From positions 1-12,355 of the forward strand of contig CAYUYH010000061.1 of assembly GCA_964449175.1 (NCBI GenBank): 12,355 nucleotides of DNA, written 5' to 3'. Below are positions 7,689 to 12,355 of the stretch, piece by piece. The translations under genes and the position numbers were made by a program. The notes below the pieces were generated by a model, which was given only the letters and a program-made list of their open reading frames with translations, made no database searches and was not told where the DNA came from. The DNA is from CAYUYH01 sp964449175. GTDB lineage: Bacteria > Planctomycetota > Phycisphaerae > SM23-33. Numbering within the stretch: the stretch's first letter is position 1; each line of letters opens with the position of its first letter.

Positions 7689-7717
7689 AAACTACACACA
7701 CCGGTGAGGCGTGTCAA
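7689..7717 (-). promoter_or_regulatory. Sigma70-type promoter for the HEAT-repeat gene
   Basis: On the minus strand a perfect TTGACA (7712-7717) is followed by a 17-base spacer and TAGTTT (7689-7694), a poor -10 (three of six). Transcription would start near 7682, giving a leader of about 33 bases that contains the GAGAGGA site. An 8-base palindrome CACCGGTG (7699-7706) fills the spacer and could be an operator. Confidence 0.5.
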
Positions 7718-7804
7718 ACGCCCAGGGTCGTAAACATCGCCCCTTGACCATGTATCGCCATGGACGGAGGCAACATTGAATAGCATTGATACGCTCGCCG
7801 CGGC

Positions 7805-7822
7805 CGCCGTGTTCCCACGGCG
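7805..7822 (-). terminator. Hairpin downstream of ahcY
   Basis: CGCCGTG pairs perfectly with CACGGCG over 7 bases with a 4-base loop, about 57 bases after the ahcY stop. It lacks a T-run on either strand. Together with the hairpin at the stop codon it could slow or end ahcY transcription before the HEAT-gene promoter. Confidence 0.3.
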
Positions 7823-7859
7823 CGCCGGGTTGCCCTGCCCCCGCGAGTTGTCTGCCGCT

Positions 7860-7879
7860 GCCGCCCGGCCTGGGGCGGC
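7860..7879 (-). terminator. Hairpin starting at the ahcY stop codon
   Basis: A 7-base perfect stem (GCCGCCC/GGGCGGC) with a 6-base loop begins at the last base of the ahcY TAG. No T-run follows, so it may protect the 3' end rather than terminate by itself. Confidence 0.3.
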
Positions 7880-9156
7880 TAGGTCCCCATGTGGTAGGAC
7901 GCGAGGTAGTTCCTCTGCTGGGTGGTCAGGCGGTCGATCCGCATGCCCATGCTCAGCAGCTTCTGCCGGGCGACCCAGTTGTCGATCCGCGCCGGGACGT
8001 TGTGGACGACAGCGGCCAACTTGCCGGCGTTGCGGATAACATATTCTGTGGTAAGGGCTTGCGTTGCGAAGGACATGTCCATCACGCTGGCCGGGTGTCC
8101 CTCGGCGCAGGCCAGGTTCACCAGCCTGCCCTCGGCCAGGACGAATACCCGCCGCCCGCCCGGCAGGACGTACTCGTCCACGCCCGCCCGCACGCCGCGG
8201 TTGATCCGCCTGGCCAGCTTGGCCAAGGCCGGCAGGTTCAGCTCGCAGTCGAAGTGCCCGCTGTTGCAGACGACCGCGCCGTCCTTCATGAGCTTGAAGT
8301 GCGCGGCGTCGATCACGCTGATGTCGCCGGTGACGGTGACGAACAGGTCGCCGATCCGGGCCGCCTGCTTCAGCGGCATAACGCGGAAGCCGTCCATCGC
8401 CGCCTCCAGCGCGCGGATGGGGTCGACCTCGATGATGATCACGTTGGCCCCGGCCCCGCGAGCCCGCGTGGAGACGCCTCGCCCGCACCATCCGTAGCCG
8501 CACACCACGACCGTCTTGCCGGCGAGCAGCATGTCGGTGGCTCGGATGACGCCGTCGATGGTGCTCTGGCCCGTGCCGTAGCGGTTGTCGAACAGGTGCT
8601 TGGTGGCTGCGTCGTTGACGGCGATGACGGGGAACTTCAGCACGCCGGCTGCGTCCATCGCCCGCAGGCGGATCACGCCGGTCGTTGTCTCCTCCATCGA
8701 GCCGGCGATGTCACCGGCGTAGCGCGCGAACTTGCCATGCAGTGCAGCCACCAGGTCCGCGCCGTCGTCCATGGTCACCGAGGGCCTGTGGCGGCAGGCG
8801 GCGGCAATGTGCCGGTAGTATGTCGTCTTGGGGTCCTCGCCCTTGATGGCATAGGCGCGGATGCCGAAGTCAGCCACCAGGCTGGCGGCTACGTCGTCCT
8901 GCGTGCTGAGCGGGTTGGACGCGCACAGCACCAGGTCTGCCCCGCCGGCTACAAGCGTGCGGCACAGGTTGGCCGTCTCCGCCGTCACGTGCAGGCACGC
9001 GCTCATGCGACGCCCGCGCAGGGGCTTGTCCTTGGCGAACCTCTTGCGGACGGCTGCCAGCACGGGCATGTCGTTGTCGGCCCAGAGAATCCGCCTCTTG
9101 CCCTCTTTGGCCAGCTTCAGGTCCTTCACGTCGTACTGACTCTTCTTCAGTGCCAT
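7879..9156 (-). CDS. ahcY: S-adenosylhomocysteine hydrolase
   Basis: This 425-residue cytosolic, NAD-dependent enzyme splits S-adenosylhomocysteine into adenosine and homocysteine, clearing the inhibitory product of methyltransferases. Visible signatures are C-L-H56-V-T-A-E, C-A-S-N-P-L-S-T-Q-D-D-V-A-A (78-91), D130-D131-G-A-D, E156-T-T-T-G, N-D-A-A-T-K186-H-L-F-D190-N, the NAD loop G220-Y-G-W-C-G-R-G, S-G-H-F-D (299-303) and, near the C-terminus, N-L-A-C-A-E-G-H-P-A-S-V-M-D-M-S-F. It is the short bacterial/archaeal form (Thermotoga-like), ending Y-L-A-S-Y-H-M-G-T instead of the K-P-x-x-Y-R-Y tail of the long form. AGGAAAG 5 bases before the ATG at 9156 marks the start; a longer frame to 9231 gives a Gly/Arg-rich, non-family N-terminus. 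It lies 101 bases after trpF on the same strand, so co-transcription is possible, although a hairpin sits between. Confidence 0.96.
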   Translation of the reverse strand: MALKKSQYDVKDLKLAKEGKRRILWADNDMPVLAAVRKRFAKDKPLRGRRMSACLHVTAETANLCRTLVAGGADLVLCASNPLSTQDDVAASLVADFGIRAYAIKGEDPKTTYYRHIAAACRHRPSVTMDDGADLVAALHGKFARYAGDIAGSMEETTTGVIRLRAMDAAGVLKFPVIAVNDAATKHLFDNRYGTGQSTIDGVIRATDMLLAGKTVVVCGYGWCGRGVSTRARGAGANVIIIEVDPIRALEAAMDGFRVMPLKQAARIGDLFVTVTGDISVIDAAHFKLMKDGAVVCNSGHFDCELNLPALAKLARRINRGVRAGVDEYVLPGGRRVFVLAEGRLVNLACAEGHPASVMDMSFATQALTTEYVIRNAGKLAAVVHNVPARIDNWVARQKLLSMGMRIDRLTTQQRNYLASYHMGT

Positions 9157-9179
9157 GGATCTTTCCTGCCTCGATTGTC

Positions 9180-9201
9180 CCCGGCCTCGTGCCGGGCCGG
9201 G
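9180..9201 (-). other. Hairpin in the trpF-ahcY gap (ahcY leader)
   Basis: CCCGGCC and GGCCGGG form a perfect 7-base stem with an 8-base loop, 23 bases before the ahcY start and 56 bases after the trpF stop. There is no T-run. It could be a weak terminator after trpF or an RNA structure in the ahcY leader; the surrounding bases do not show the conserved core of the SAH riboswitch that I know. Confidence 0.4.
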
Positions 9202-9257
9202 TATTCTGCCCCCTGCCGTCGGCGACTGCAAACCCTATCTGTCGAATGGCGCCGCCG

Positions 9258-9941
9258 TCACAGCCAGAACTCGCTGTGCAGCTCGTCGCCCTCGCGCGTG
9301 GCGCGGATGAAGGCGGCGACCTTCTTGAGGTCCTTCACGCCGGGCGCCTGCTCCACGCCGCTGGCGACGTCGACCGCCCAGGGCTTGACCAGGTCGATGG
9401 CCACCCCGACGCAGTTGGCGTCCAGCCCGCCCGCGAGGATGATCGGGTCCAGCCCTTTCAGCGCCCCGGCTGAGCGAGCGTCGGCGACCATCGACCAGTT
9501 GAATCGCGAGCCCGTCCCGCCGCGGGCGGTCGGGCTGTAGGCGTCCAGCAGGATGGCCGCCAGGTTCTGCCGCGCCGGCAGCGCCTCCAGCCACGCGCGG
9601 ACCTCCGCCAGCCAGGTCTCGTCGCGGATGTGGAAGGTTTTGATGCACGCCGCGGCGATCCGCGGGATGATGTCCGGCGGCTCGTCGCCGTGGAGCTGCA
9701 CGTAGCCGATCCGCGTGCGCTCGACGACGCGGTTGATGGCCGTCGCGTCGGCGTTGACGAACACGCCGACCGTAGCCACCCACGGCGGCAGCACGTCCAC
9801 GATGGCCCGCGCCTGCTCGGGGCTTACCCAGCGGGGCGACTCGGCGAAGATCATGCCGATCGCGTCGGCGCCCATCTGGGCGATCTTCATCGCCTCAGCC
9901 GGGTCGCGCAGGCCCTCGATCTTCACACGTACGCGTTGCAT
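9258..9941 (-). CDS. trpF: Phosphoribosylanthranilate isomerase (TrpF) with Cys-to-Glu change at the catalytic base
   Basis: This 227-residue TIM-barrel protein belongs to the TrpF family, which performs the Amadori rearrangement of phosphoribosylanthranilate in tryptophan synthesis. Conserved features are G-M-I-F-A-E-S-P-R-W (29-38), V-G-V-F-V-N (58-63), Q-L-H-G-D-E (82-87), the general-acid Asp in L-L-D133, G-G-T-G (141-144), I-L-A-G-G-L (168-173) for phosphate binding, and D-V-A-S-G-V-E (191-197). The first strand normally reads K-I-C-G with the Cys as general base; here it is K-I-E9-G-L, from a GAG codon. The protein is slightly longer than the usual length of about 200-210, with an added C-terminal E-G-D-E-L-H-S-E-F-W-L. 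No other trp genes are nearby. No SD lies close to the ATG, and the promoter position suggests a leaderless mRNA. Activity may be altered; a paralog with another sugar-phosphate substrate is possible. Confidence 0.9.
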   Translation of the reverse strand: MQRVRVKIEGLRDPAEAMKIAQMGADAIGMIFAESPRWVSPEQARAIVDVLPPWVATVGVFVNADATAINRVVERTRIGYVQLHGDEPPDIIPRIAAACIKTFHIRDETWLAEVRAWLEALPARQNLAAILLDAYSPTARGGTGSRFNWSMVADARSAGALKGLDPIILAGGLDANCVGVAIDLVKPWAVDVASGVEQAPGVKDLKKVAAFIRATREGDELHSEFWL

Positions 9942-9947
9942 GGCCGC

Positions 9948-9976
9948 ACTATACCCACCTCCCCTCCGCCCGGCAA
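9948..9976 (-). promoter_or_regulatory. Promoter for trpF, placed for a leaderless transcript
   Basis: On the minus strand TTGCCG (9971-9976; four of six to consensus) is followed by exactly 17 bases and TATAGT (9948-9953; five of six). Only six bases separate the -10 from the trpF ATG, so the expected start of transcription is the A of the ATG. The GGAGG-like run seen upstream lies inside the spacer and would not be in the mRNA. Confidence 0.5.
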
Positions 9977-10082
9977 CAGGGCGAAAGGTTTGGATGATTG
10001 CCTACGGGATGTTGTCATGCGCCGGGGCGAGACTGCCCCCGGAGTGGCCCGTCCGTCGCCAAGGCTCCGTGTGTGTTTGCGC

Positions 10083-10111
10083 TTAAGGAATCAGCCCCTC
10101 GGCGGTATGAT
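10083..10111 (+). promoter_or_regulatory. Candidate promoter for the Gfo/Idh oxidoreductase gene
   Basis: TATGAT (10106-10111; five of six) lies 17 bases after TTAAGG (10083-10088; three of six), 67 bases before the start codon. The -10 is good and the -35 poor. The rest of the 237-base divergent gap between trpF and this gene holds only an imperfect GC hairpin (10022-10042). Confidence 0.3.
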
Positions 10112-10178
10112 GCTCGCTTCCCGGCCCGCCCCGGGTGAGTGTAGCAGCGATATCTTCAGCGACATCAGGGAGCAATTG

Positions 10179-11360
10179 ATGGACAAGGTTCGCATCGGCG
10201 TAGTCGGCGTGGGCGTGATCGGCAAGTTCCACTGCAAGAACATCGTCAAGGACGCCAGCAGCGACTTCTGCCTGACGGCCGTCTGCGACCGCAACGCCGA
10301 CAAGGCCCGGGAGGTCGCGGCCGAGTACTCCGTCCCGAAATTCCGCGACCCGCAGAAGCTGTACGACTCCGGCCTGGTCGACGCGGTGATCATTGCCACG
10401 CCGCACTACTGGCACTCGCCGCTGACGATCCGCGCCGCCCGCGCGGGCCTGCACGTGATGTGCGAGAAGCCCATGGCCTCGACGGTCGGCCCGGCGACCG
10501 CTGCGATCGAAGAGTGCCGCAATTGCGGCGTGGTCCTGGCCGGCATGCTCCAGCACCGCACCCGCCCGATCATGATGCGGATCAAGCAGCTCGTCGAAAG
10601 CGGCGAGATCGGCGAGGTGTTCCGCGTGTCGATGATATGCAGCACCTGGTTCCGCACGCAGGCCTACTACGACAGCGGCGCGTGGCGCGGCACGTGGGAC
10701 GGCGAGGGCGGCGGCGTGCTGATAAACCAGGCCCCGCACCACCTGGACCTGTTCACGTGGATCGCCGGCCTGCCGAAGCGCGTGGTCGGCCTGCTCGGCA
10801 CGCGCACGCACAAGATAGAGGTCGAGGACACGGGCAACTTCCTGTGCGACTACGGCGACGGCAAGGTCGGCTACATCTACGCCACCACCACCGAGCTGCC
10901 CGGCATGGAGCAGTTCATGGTCTGCGGCGACAAGGCCACCGTCGTCGCCGAGCATCACACGCTGAAGATAGGCCGGCTCGCCTACCCCATAAAGGAGTTC
11001 ACGATGGGCTCCGGCACGGCCCTGGCCGACGAGAAGATCAAGAACACAGCCGAGTGGGAGGAGACCGACTATTCGACGAACAAGGGCGGCACGCACATCC
11101 AGGTGATCCGCCAGTTCGCCGCACACCTGCTCCGCGGCGAGCCGCTGGTGGCCGACGGCGAGCAGTCGATCCGCGAGCTGGAGCTGTCCAACGCGATGTA
11201 CGTGGCCGGGTATAAGAACAAGGCGGTGGACCTGCCCGTCGACCCGGTCGAGATCGACCGCCTGGTGGGCAAGCTGGAGCGCGAGCGCTCGACCGGCAAG
11301 GGCCAGGGCATCCGCCGCAAGGCCCGCCGAGACCTCAAGAAACTCCTGGCGGAGGGCTGA
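10179..11360 (+). CDS. Gfo/Idh/MocA family NAD(P)-dependent sugar oxidoreductase
   Basis: This 393-residue cytosolic oxidoreductase has an N-terminal Rossmann domain with R-I-G-V-V-G10-V-G-V-I-G15 (G-x-G-x-x-G), followed by A-V-C-D-R-N-A (34-40), I-I-A-T-P-H-Y-W-H (71-79) and the family signature E96-K-P. The C-terminal domain carries W-R-G-T-W-D-G-E-G-G-G-V-L-I-N-Q-A-P-H-H-L-D (169-190), the usual catalytic histidine region. Such enzymes oxidise or epimerise sugars, inositols or their derivatives; the substrate cannot be read from sequence. The ATG at 10179 was chosen because AGGGAG stands 7 bases before it and the Rossmann strand begins at once. The same frame extends far upstream but that part antisenses trpF and is not protein-like. 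The Lys/Arg-rich last 30 residues (R-R-K-A-R-R-D-L-K-K) are an addition beyond the core fold. It stands alone, with a tRNA promoter 28 bases past its stop. Confidence 0.9.
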   Translation: MDKVRIGVVGVGVIGKFHCKNIVKDASSDFCLTAVCDRNADKAREVAAEYSVPKFRDPQKLYDSGLVDAVIIATPHYWHSPLTIRAARAGLHVMCEKPMASTVGPATAAIEECRNCGVVLAGMLQHRTRPIMMRIKQLVESGEIGEVFRVSMICSTWFRTQAYYDSGAWRGTWDGEGGGVLINQAPHHLDLFTWIAGLPKRVVGLLGTRTHKIEVEDTGNFLCDYGDGKVGYIYATTTELPGMEQFMVCGDKATVVAEHHTLKIGRLAYPIKEFTMGSGTALADEKIKNTAEWEETDYSTNKGGTHIQVIRQFAAHLLRGEPLVADGEQSIRELELSNAMYVAGYKNKAVDLPVDPVEIDRLVGKLERERSTGKGQGIRRKARRDLKKLLAEG

Positions 11361-11388
11361 CCATCCGCACGCTGGGGCGCTGGTGAGC

Positions 11389-11417
11389 TTGACATTCCGC
11401 GGCCGGGGCAATAGGCT
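11389..11417 (+). promoter_or_regulatory. Sigma70-type promoter for tRNA-Leu
   Basis: A perfect TTGACA (11389-11394), a 17-base spacer and TAGGCT (11412-11417) lie just after the oxidoreductase stop. The predicted start near 11424 leaves a leader of about 60 bases before the tRNA. The G/C-rich bases after the -10 (GCGGC) resemble a stringent-type discriminator, as expected for a stable-RNA promoter. Confidence 0.55.
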
Positions 11418-11438
11418 GCGGCTTGCAGTCGCGGCAGC

Positions 11439-11480
11439 TCGCCACGGCGAGTCGCCTGTGGCGACGAGTGACCGTGGCGG
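11439..11480 (+). other. Two-stem RNA structure in the tRNA-Leu leader
   Basis: CGCCACGG (11440-11447) pairs perfectly with CCGTGGCG (11472-11479), with a further T-G pair outside. It encloses a second perfect stem, GTCGCC (11451-11456) with GGCGAC (11460-11465), closed by a 3-base loop. An alternative 5-base hairpin (11438-11451) competes with the outer stem. The structure ends 4 bases before the tRNA 5' end. It may shape 5' processing by RNase P or be a leftover regulatory element. Confidence 0.45.
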
Positions 11481-11484
11481 CCTC

Positions 11485-11569
11485 GCCCGGGTGGCGGAAT
11501 TGGCAGACGCGCCAGCTTGAGGGGCTGGTGGGCCCATGGCCCATGCAGGTTCGATTCCTGTCCCGGGCA
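11485..11569 (+). tRNA. tRNA-Leu (anticodon GAG)
   Basis: This is a complete 85-base class II tRNA. The acceptor stem is GCCCGGG (11485-11491) with CCCGGGC (11562-11568) and discriminator A at 11569, the identity base for leucine. The D arm contains the A-A-T-T-G-G-C loop. The anticodon stem CCAGC/GCTGG encloses TTGAGGG, giving anticodon GAG (11519-11521), which reads CUC and CUU leucine codons. The long variable arm is a 6-base stem TGGGCC/GGCCCA with loop CAT. The T arm has GGTTCGATTCC. The 3' CCA is not encoded (GTT follows), so it must be added by a nucleotidyltransferase. Confidence 0.97.
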
Positions 11570-11667
11570 GTTTCAGGGGGCCAAGAGCTTCTTCCCGGCG
11601 GCGGCCACGCCCCTGTTGCATTGTGCCCACAGGCGACCCGTCCGCACCGCTGTCTGCACAGGCACTC

Positions 11668-11695
11668 AAAGTCGCCTCGCGGGGCGATTTGTCTT
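11668..11695 (+). terminator. Probable intrinsic terminator after tRNA-Leu
   Basis: TCGCC (11672-11676) pairs with GGCGA (11683-11687) around a 6-base loop. Flanking AAA and TTT extend the stem past one bulged G, and TTTGTCTT follows. It lies about 100 bases after the tRNA and directly before the promoter of the next operon, which fits an end for the tRNA transcript. Confidence 0.45.
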
Positions 11696-11722
11696 GAGAT
11701 TTGGCGGCGTTGGCGGGATAAT
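11694..11722 (+). promoter_or_regulatory. Strong sigma70-type promoter for the small-protein pair
   Basis: TTGAGA (11694-11699; five of six) and GATAAT (11717-11722; five of six) are separated by exactly 17 bases, the best promoter match in the window. Transcription would start near 11729, giving a leader of about 80 bases before the ATG at 11811. Confidence 0.6.
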
Positions 11723-11810
11723 TGATGGTGTCAGATCGATAGCCATTTTCAGCTTCGCAGCACGTCGTTTGGCCGGCAGCATCTCACTCAAAACGGAAGG
11801 GGCTGCACAC

Positions 11811-12053
11811 ATGACGGGTGCCCAGATCAATGCCTCAAGCGACGTGACCACCATGACGGGCCTGGAGCACGGGCTGGCGGCGACGTTGATGGAGGCGGCC
11901 GACGAGGTCAAGCGGGCCGAGTGCTTCGACGACGAGCAGCGGGCGGAGGTCTACGCCATCCTTCAGGCCCTGCGGACCGACACGGAGGCGCACCGCGGCA
12001 TGGTCGAGCTGCTCGCGAGGCAGCTTCGGGAAGGAGGCGGCGGCAGTGCTTGA
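11811..12053 (+). CDS. Small helical protein of unknown function (80 aa), first of a coupled pair
   Basis: I do not recognise a named family. The protein has a Ser/Thr-rich N-terminus (residues 1-16), two predicted amphipathic helices (about 18-37 and 41-73) and a Gly-rich tail (G-G-G-G-S-A). It is acidic, has one Cys (38) and no signal peptide. The second helix contains D57-T-E-A-H61. A GGAAGGGG tract about 9 bases before the ATG supports the start; a longer frame reaches back into the tRNA and is rejected. It has its own strong promoter and overlaps the next gene by 8 bases. Coding is supported by the promoter, ribosome site, helical pattern and coupling. The hairpin shape with an acidic residue and a His near the end of helix two recalls half of a ferritin-like domain or the FlgN/chaperone type, but neither is established. 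Confidence 0.72.
   Translation: MTGAQINASSDVTTMTGLEHGLAATLMEAADEVKRAECFDDEQRAEVYAILQALRTDTEAHRGMVELLARQLREGGGGSA
12031..12037 (+). promoter_or_regulatory. Strong Shine-Dalgarno inside the first small gene
   Basis: AAGGAGG lies 8 bases before the GTG at 12046. It decides for this start, which overlaps the upstream gene, over the next in-frame ATG at 12061. The same bases encode the Gly-rich tail of the upstream protein. Confidence 0.8.
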
Positions 12054-12237
12054 GCAGGCCATGCTACGCGAGCAGTTCCTAGCCCTGCTGGAGAAGGAGC
12101 GCCAGGCGGAGCGGATGTACGCCGACCTGGCCGCCCGCACCTCCGACGAGAAGCTCCGCAAGCAGATCGCCGAGCTTCACCGCGACAAGCGCCGCCACAT
12201 CGCACTGGCTGAGCGGCTGCTCGAGATCGTCGAGTAG
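12046..12237 (+). CDS. Small helical protein (63 aa), possible half-ferritin-like hairpin
   Basis: This highly charged 63-residue protein starts at GTG with a strong SD and overlaps the preceding stop. It has two long predicted helices (about 3-31 and 34-62) joined by T-S-D-E. The wording E22-R-M-Y25-A-D-L-A and D47-K-R-R-H51-I-A-L-A-E-R-L resembles the first two helices of rubrerythrin/ferritin-like proteins (E-x-x-Y...A, then E-x-x-H...L). However, the Glu of E-x-x-H is Lys48 here, so iron binding by that motif is not supported. Two copies, or one with its 80-residue neighbour, could form a four-helix bundle. No signal peptide or membrane segment. Function unknown; the ferritin-like link is an inference from pattern only. 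Confidence 0.72.
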   Translation: MLEQAMLREQFLALLEKERQAERMYADLAARTSDEKLRKQIAELHRDKRRHIALAERLLEIVE

Positions 12238-12355
12238 CCCAGCCCCCACGCCCACCTCTGCGCCCGCTGAATCATCTGCCCGCCATCGCTGCGCGCCCGG
12301 GCCGGGGGCTGAGGCAAGTCCATAGCTCATCTTGGAGCGCGGTGGGGCTCCTGCC
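12238..12355. other. Non-coding tail of the window
   Basis: I see no gene start or RNA here. CAGCCCCC (12240-12247) and GGGGGCTG (12304-12311) could pair over 8 bases across a 56-base gap, which might end the small-gene transcript, but no T-run follows. Confidence 0.4.

Noticed and set aside
9157..9257. SAH or SAM riboswitch before ahcY
   Set aside because: The gap holds only one simple 7-base hairpin. I could not find the conserved core or pseudoknot of the known SAH riboswitch. A covariance-model search would settle it.
7786..9540. A 584-codon open frame on the + strand opposite ahcY and trpF
   Set aside because: It is antisense to two genes with unmistakable family motifs and itself shows no domain.
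10083..11669. A 528-codon open frame on the - strand opposite the oxidoreductase and tRNA
   Set aside because: It covers a tRNA gene and mirrors a clear Gfo/Idh/MocA protein; its sequence is rich in His/Asp/Arg without a recognisable fold.
11485..11810. Integration site of a mobile element at tRNA-Leu
   Set aside because: No integrase, no repeat of the tRNA 3' end within the window, and the downstream genes have ordinary composition.
11517..11810. N-terminal extension of the 80-residue protein back into the tRNA
   Set aside because: The frame overlaps the tRNA and the terminator/promoter region; the ATG at 11811 has a good ribosome site.
1..12355. CRISPR array, insertion sequence, toxin-antitoxin or defence system
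   Set aside because: No spaced direct repeats, transposase motifs or known defence domains were seen. The small coupled pair at 11811-12237 was considered as a toxin-antitoxin unit, but neither protein shows a known toxin fold or DNA-binding motif.

Overview
The window is GC-rich bacterial chromosome with short gaps between genes. The gene mix suggests a member of the Planctomycetota, perhaps Phycisphaerae: a Tad pilus locus that includes a TPR lipoprotein, a large secreted HEAT-repeat protein with a W-x-x-W-W motif, a TreT-like glycosyltransferase, and metabolic genes scattered singly instead of in classic operons. This placement is an inference from gene content; the window carries no rRNA or other phylogenetic marker.

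Left part (1-3603, + strand): the 3' end of a Tad/Flp type IVc pilus operon. It holds the C-terminus of the TadA/CpaF ATPase, the inner-membrane platform proteins TadB and TadC, a small lipoprotein that resembles CpaD, and a TadD-like TPR lipoprotein. The genes are separated by 5, 28 and 39 bases, and the last pair overlaps at ATGA, so they form one transcription unit. Pilin, secretin and TadE/F genes are not present and presumably lie upstream.

Centre (3604-7878): after a 310-base gap comes a GT-B glycosyltransferase closely resembling trehalose synthase TreT (+). It converges, across only 22 bases, on an 802-residue exported HEAT-repeat protein (-). The latter has its own well-formed promoter (perfect TTGACA -35, 17-base spacer).

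Right-centre (7879-9941, - strand): S-adenosylhomocysteine hydrolase (ahcY), preceded by an apparent stand-alone trpF. The trpF product keeps nearly all family motifs, but the catalytic cysteine of the K-I-C-G motif is a glutamate. Its promoter is placed so that the mRNA should begin at the start codon itself (leaderless).

Right (10179-12237, + strand): a Gfo/Idh/MocA oxidoreductase; a complete tRNA-Leu(GAG) with its own promoter and an unusually structured leader; then a tightly coupled pair of very small helical proteins (80 and 63 residues) with a strong promoter and a strong internal Shine-Dalgarno. Each has a D-x-x-x-H motif in its last predicted helix, faintly like half of a ferritin-like hairpin. 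This pair and the altered TrpF are the parts least explained by known families. I see no CRISPR array, insertion sequence, integrase or defence gene.
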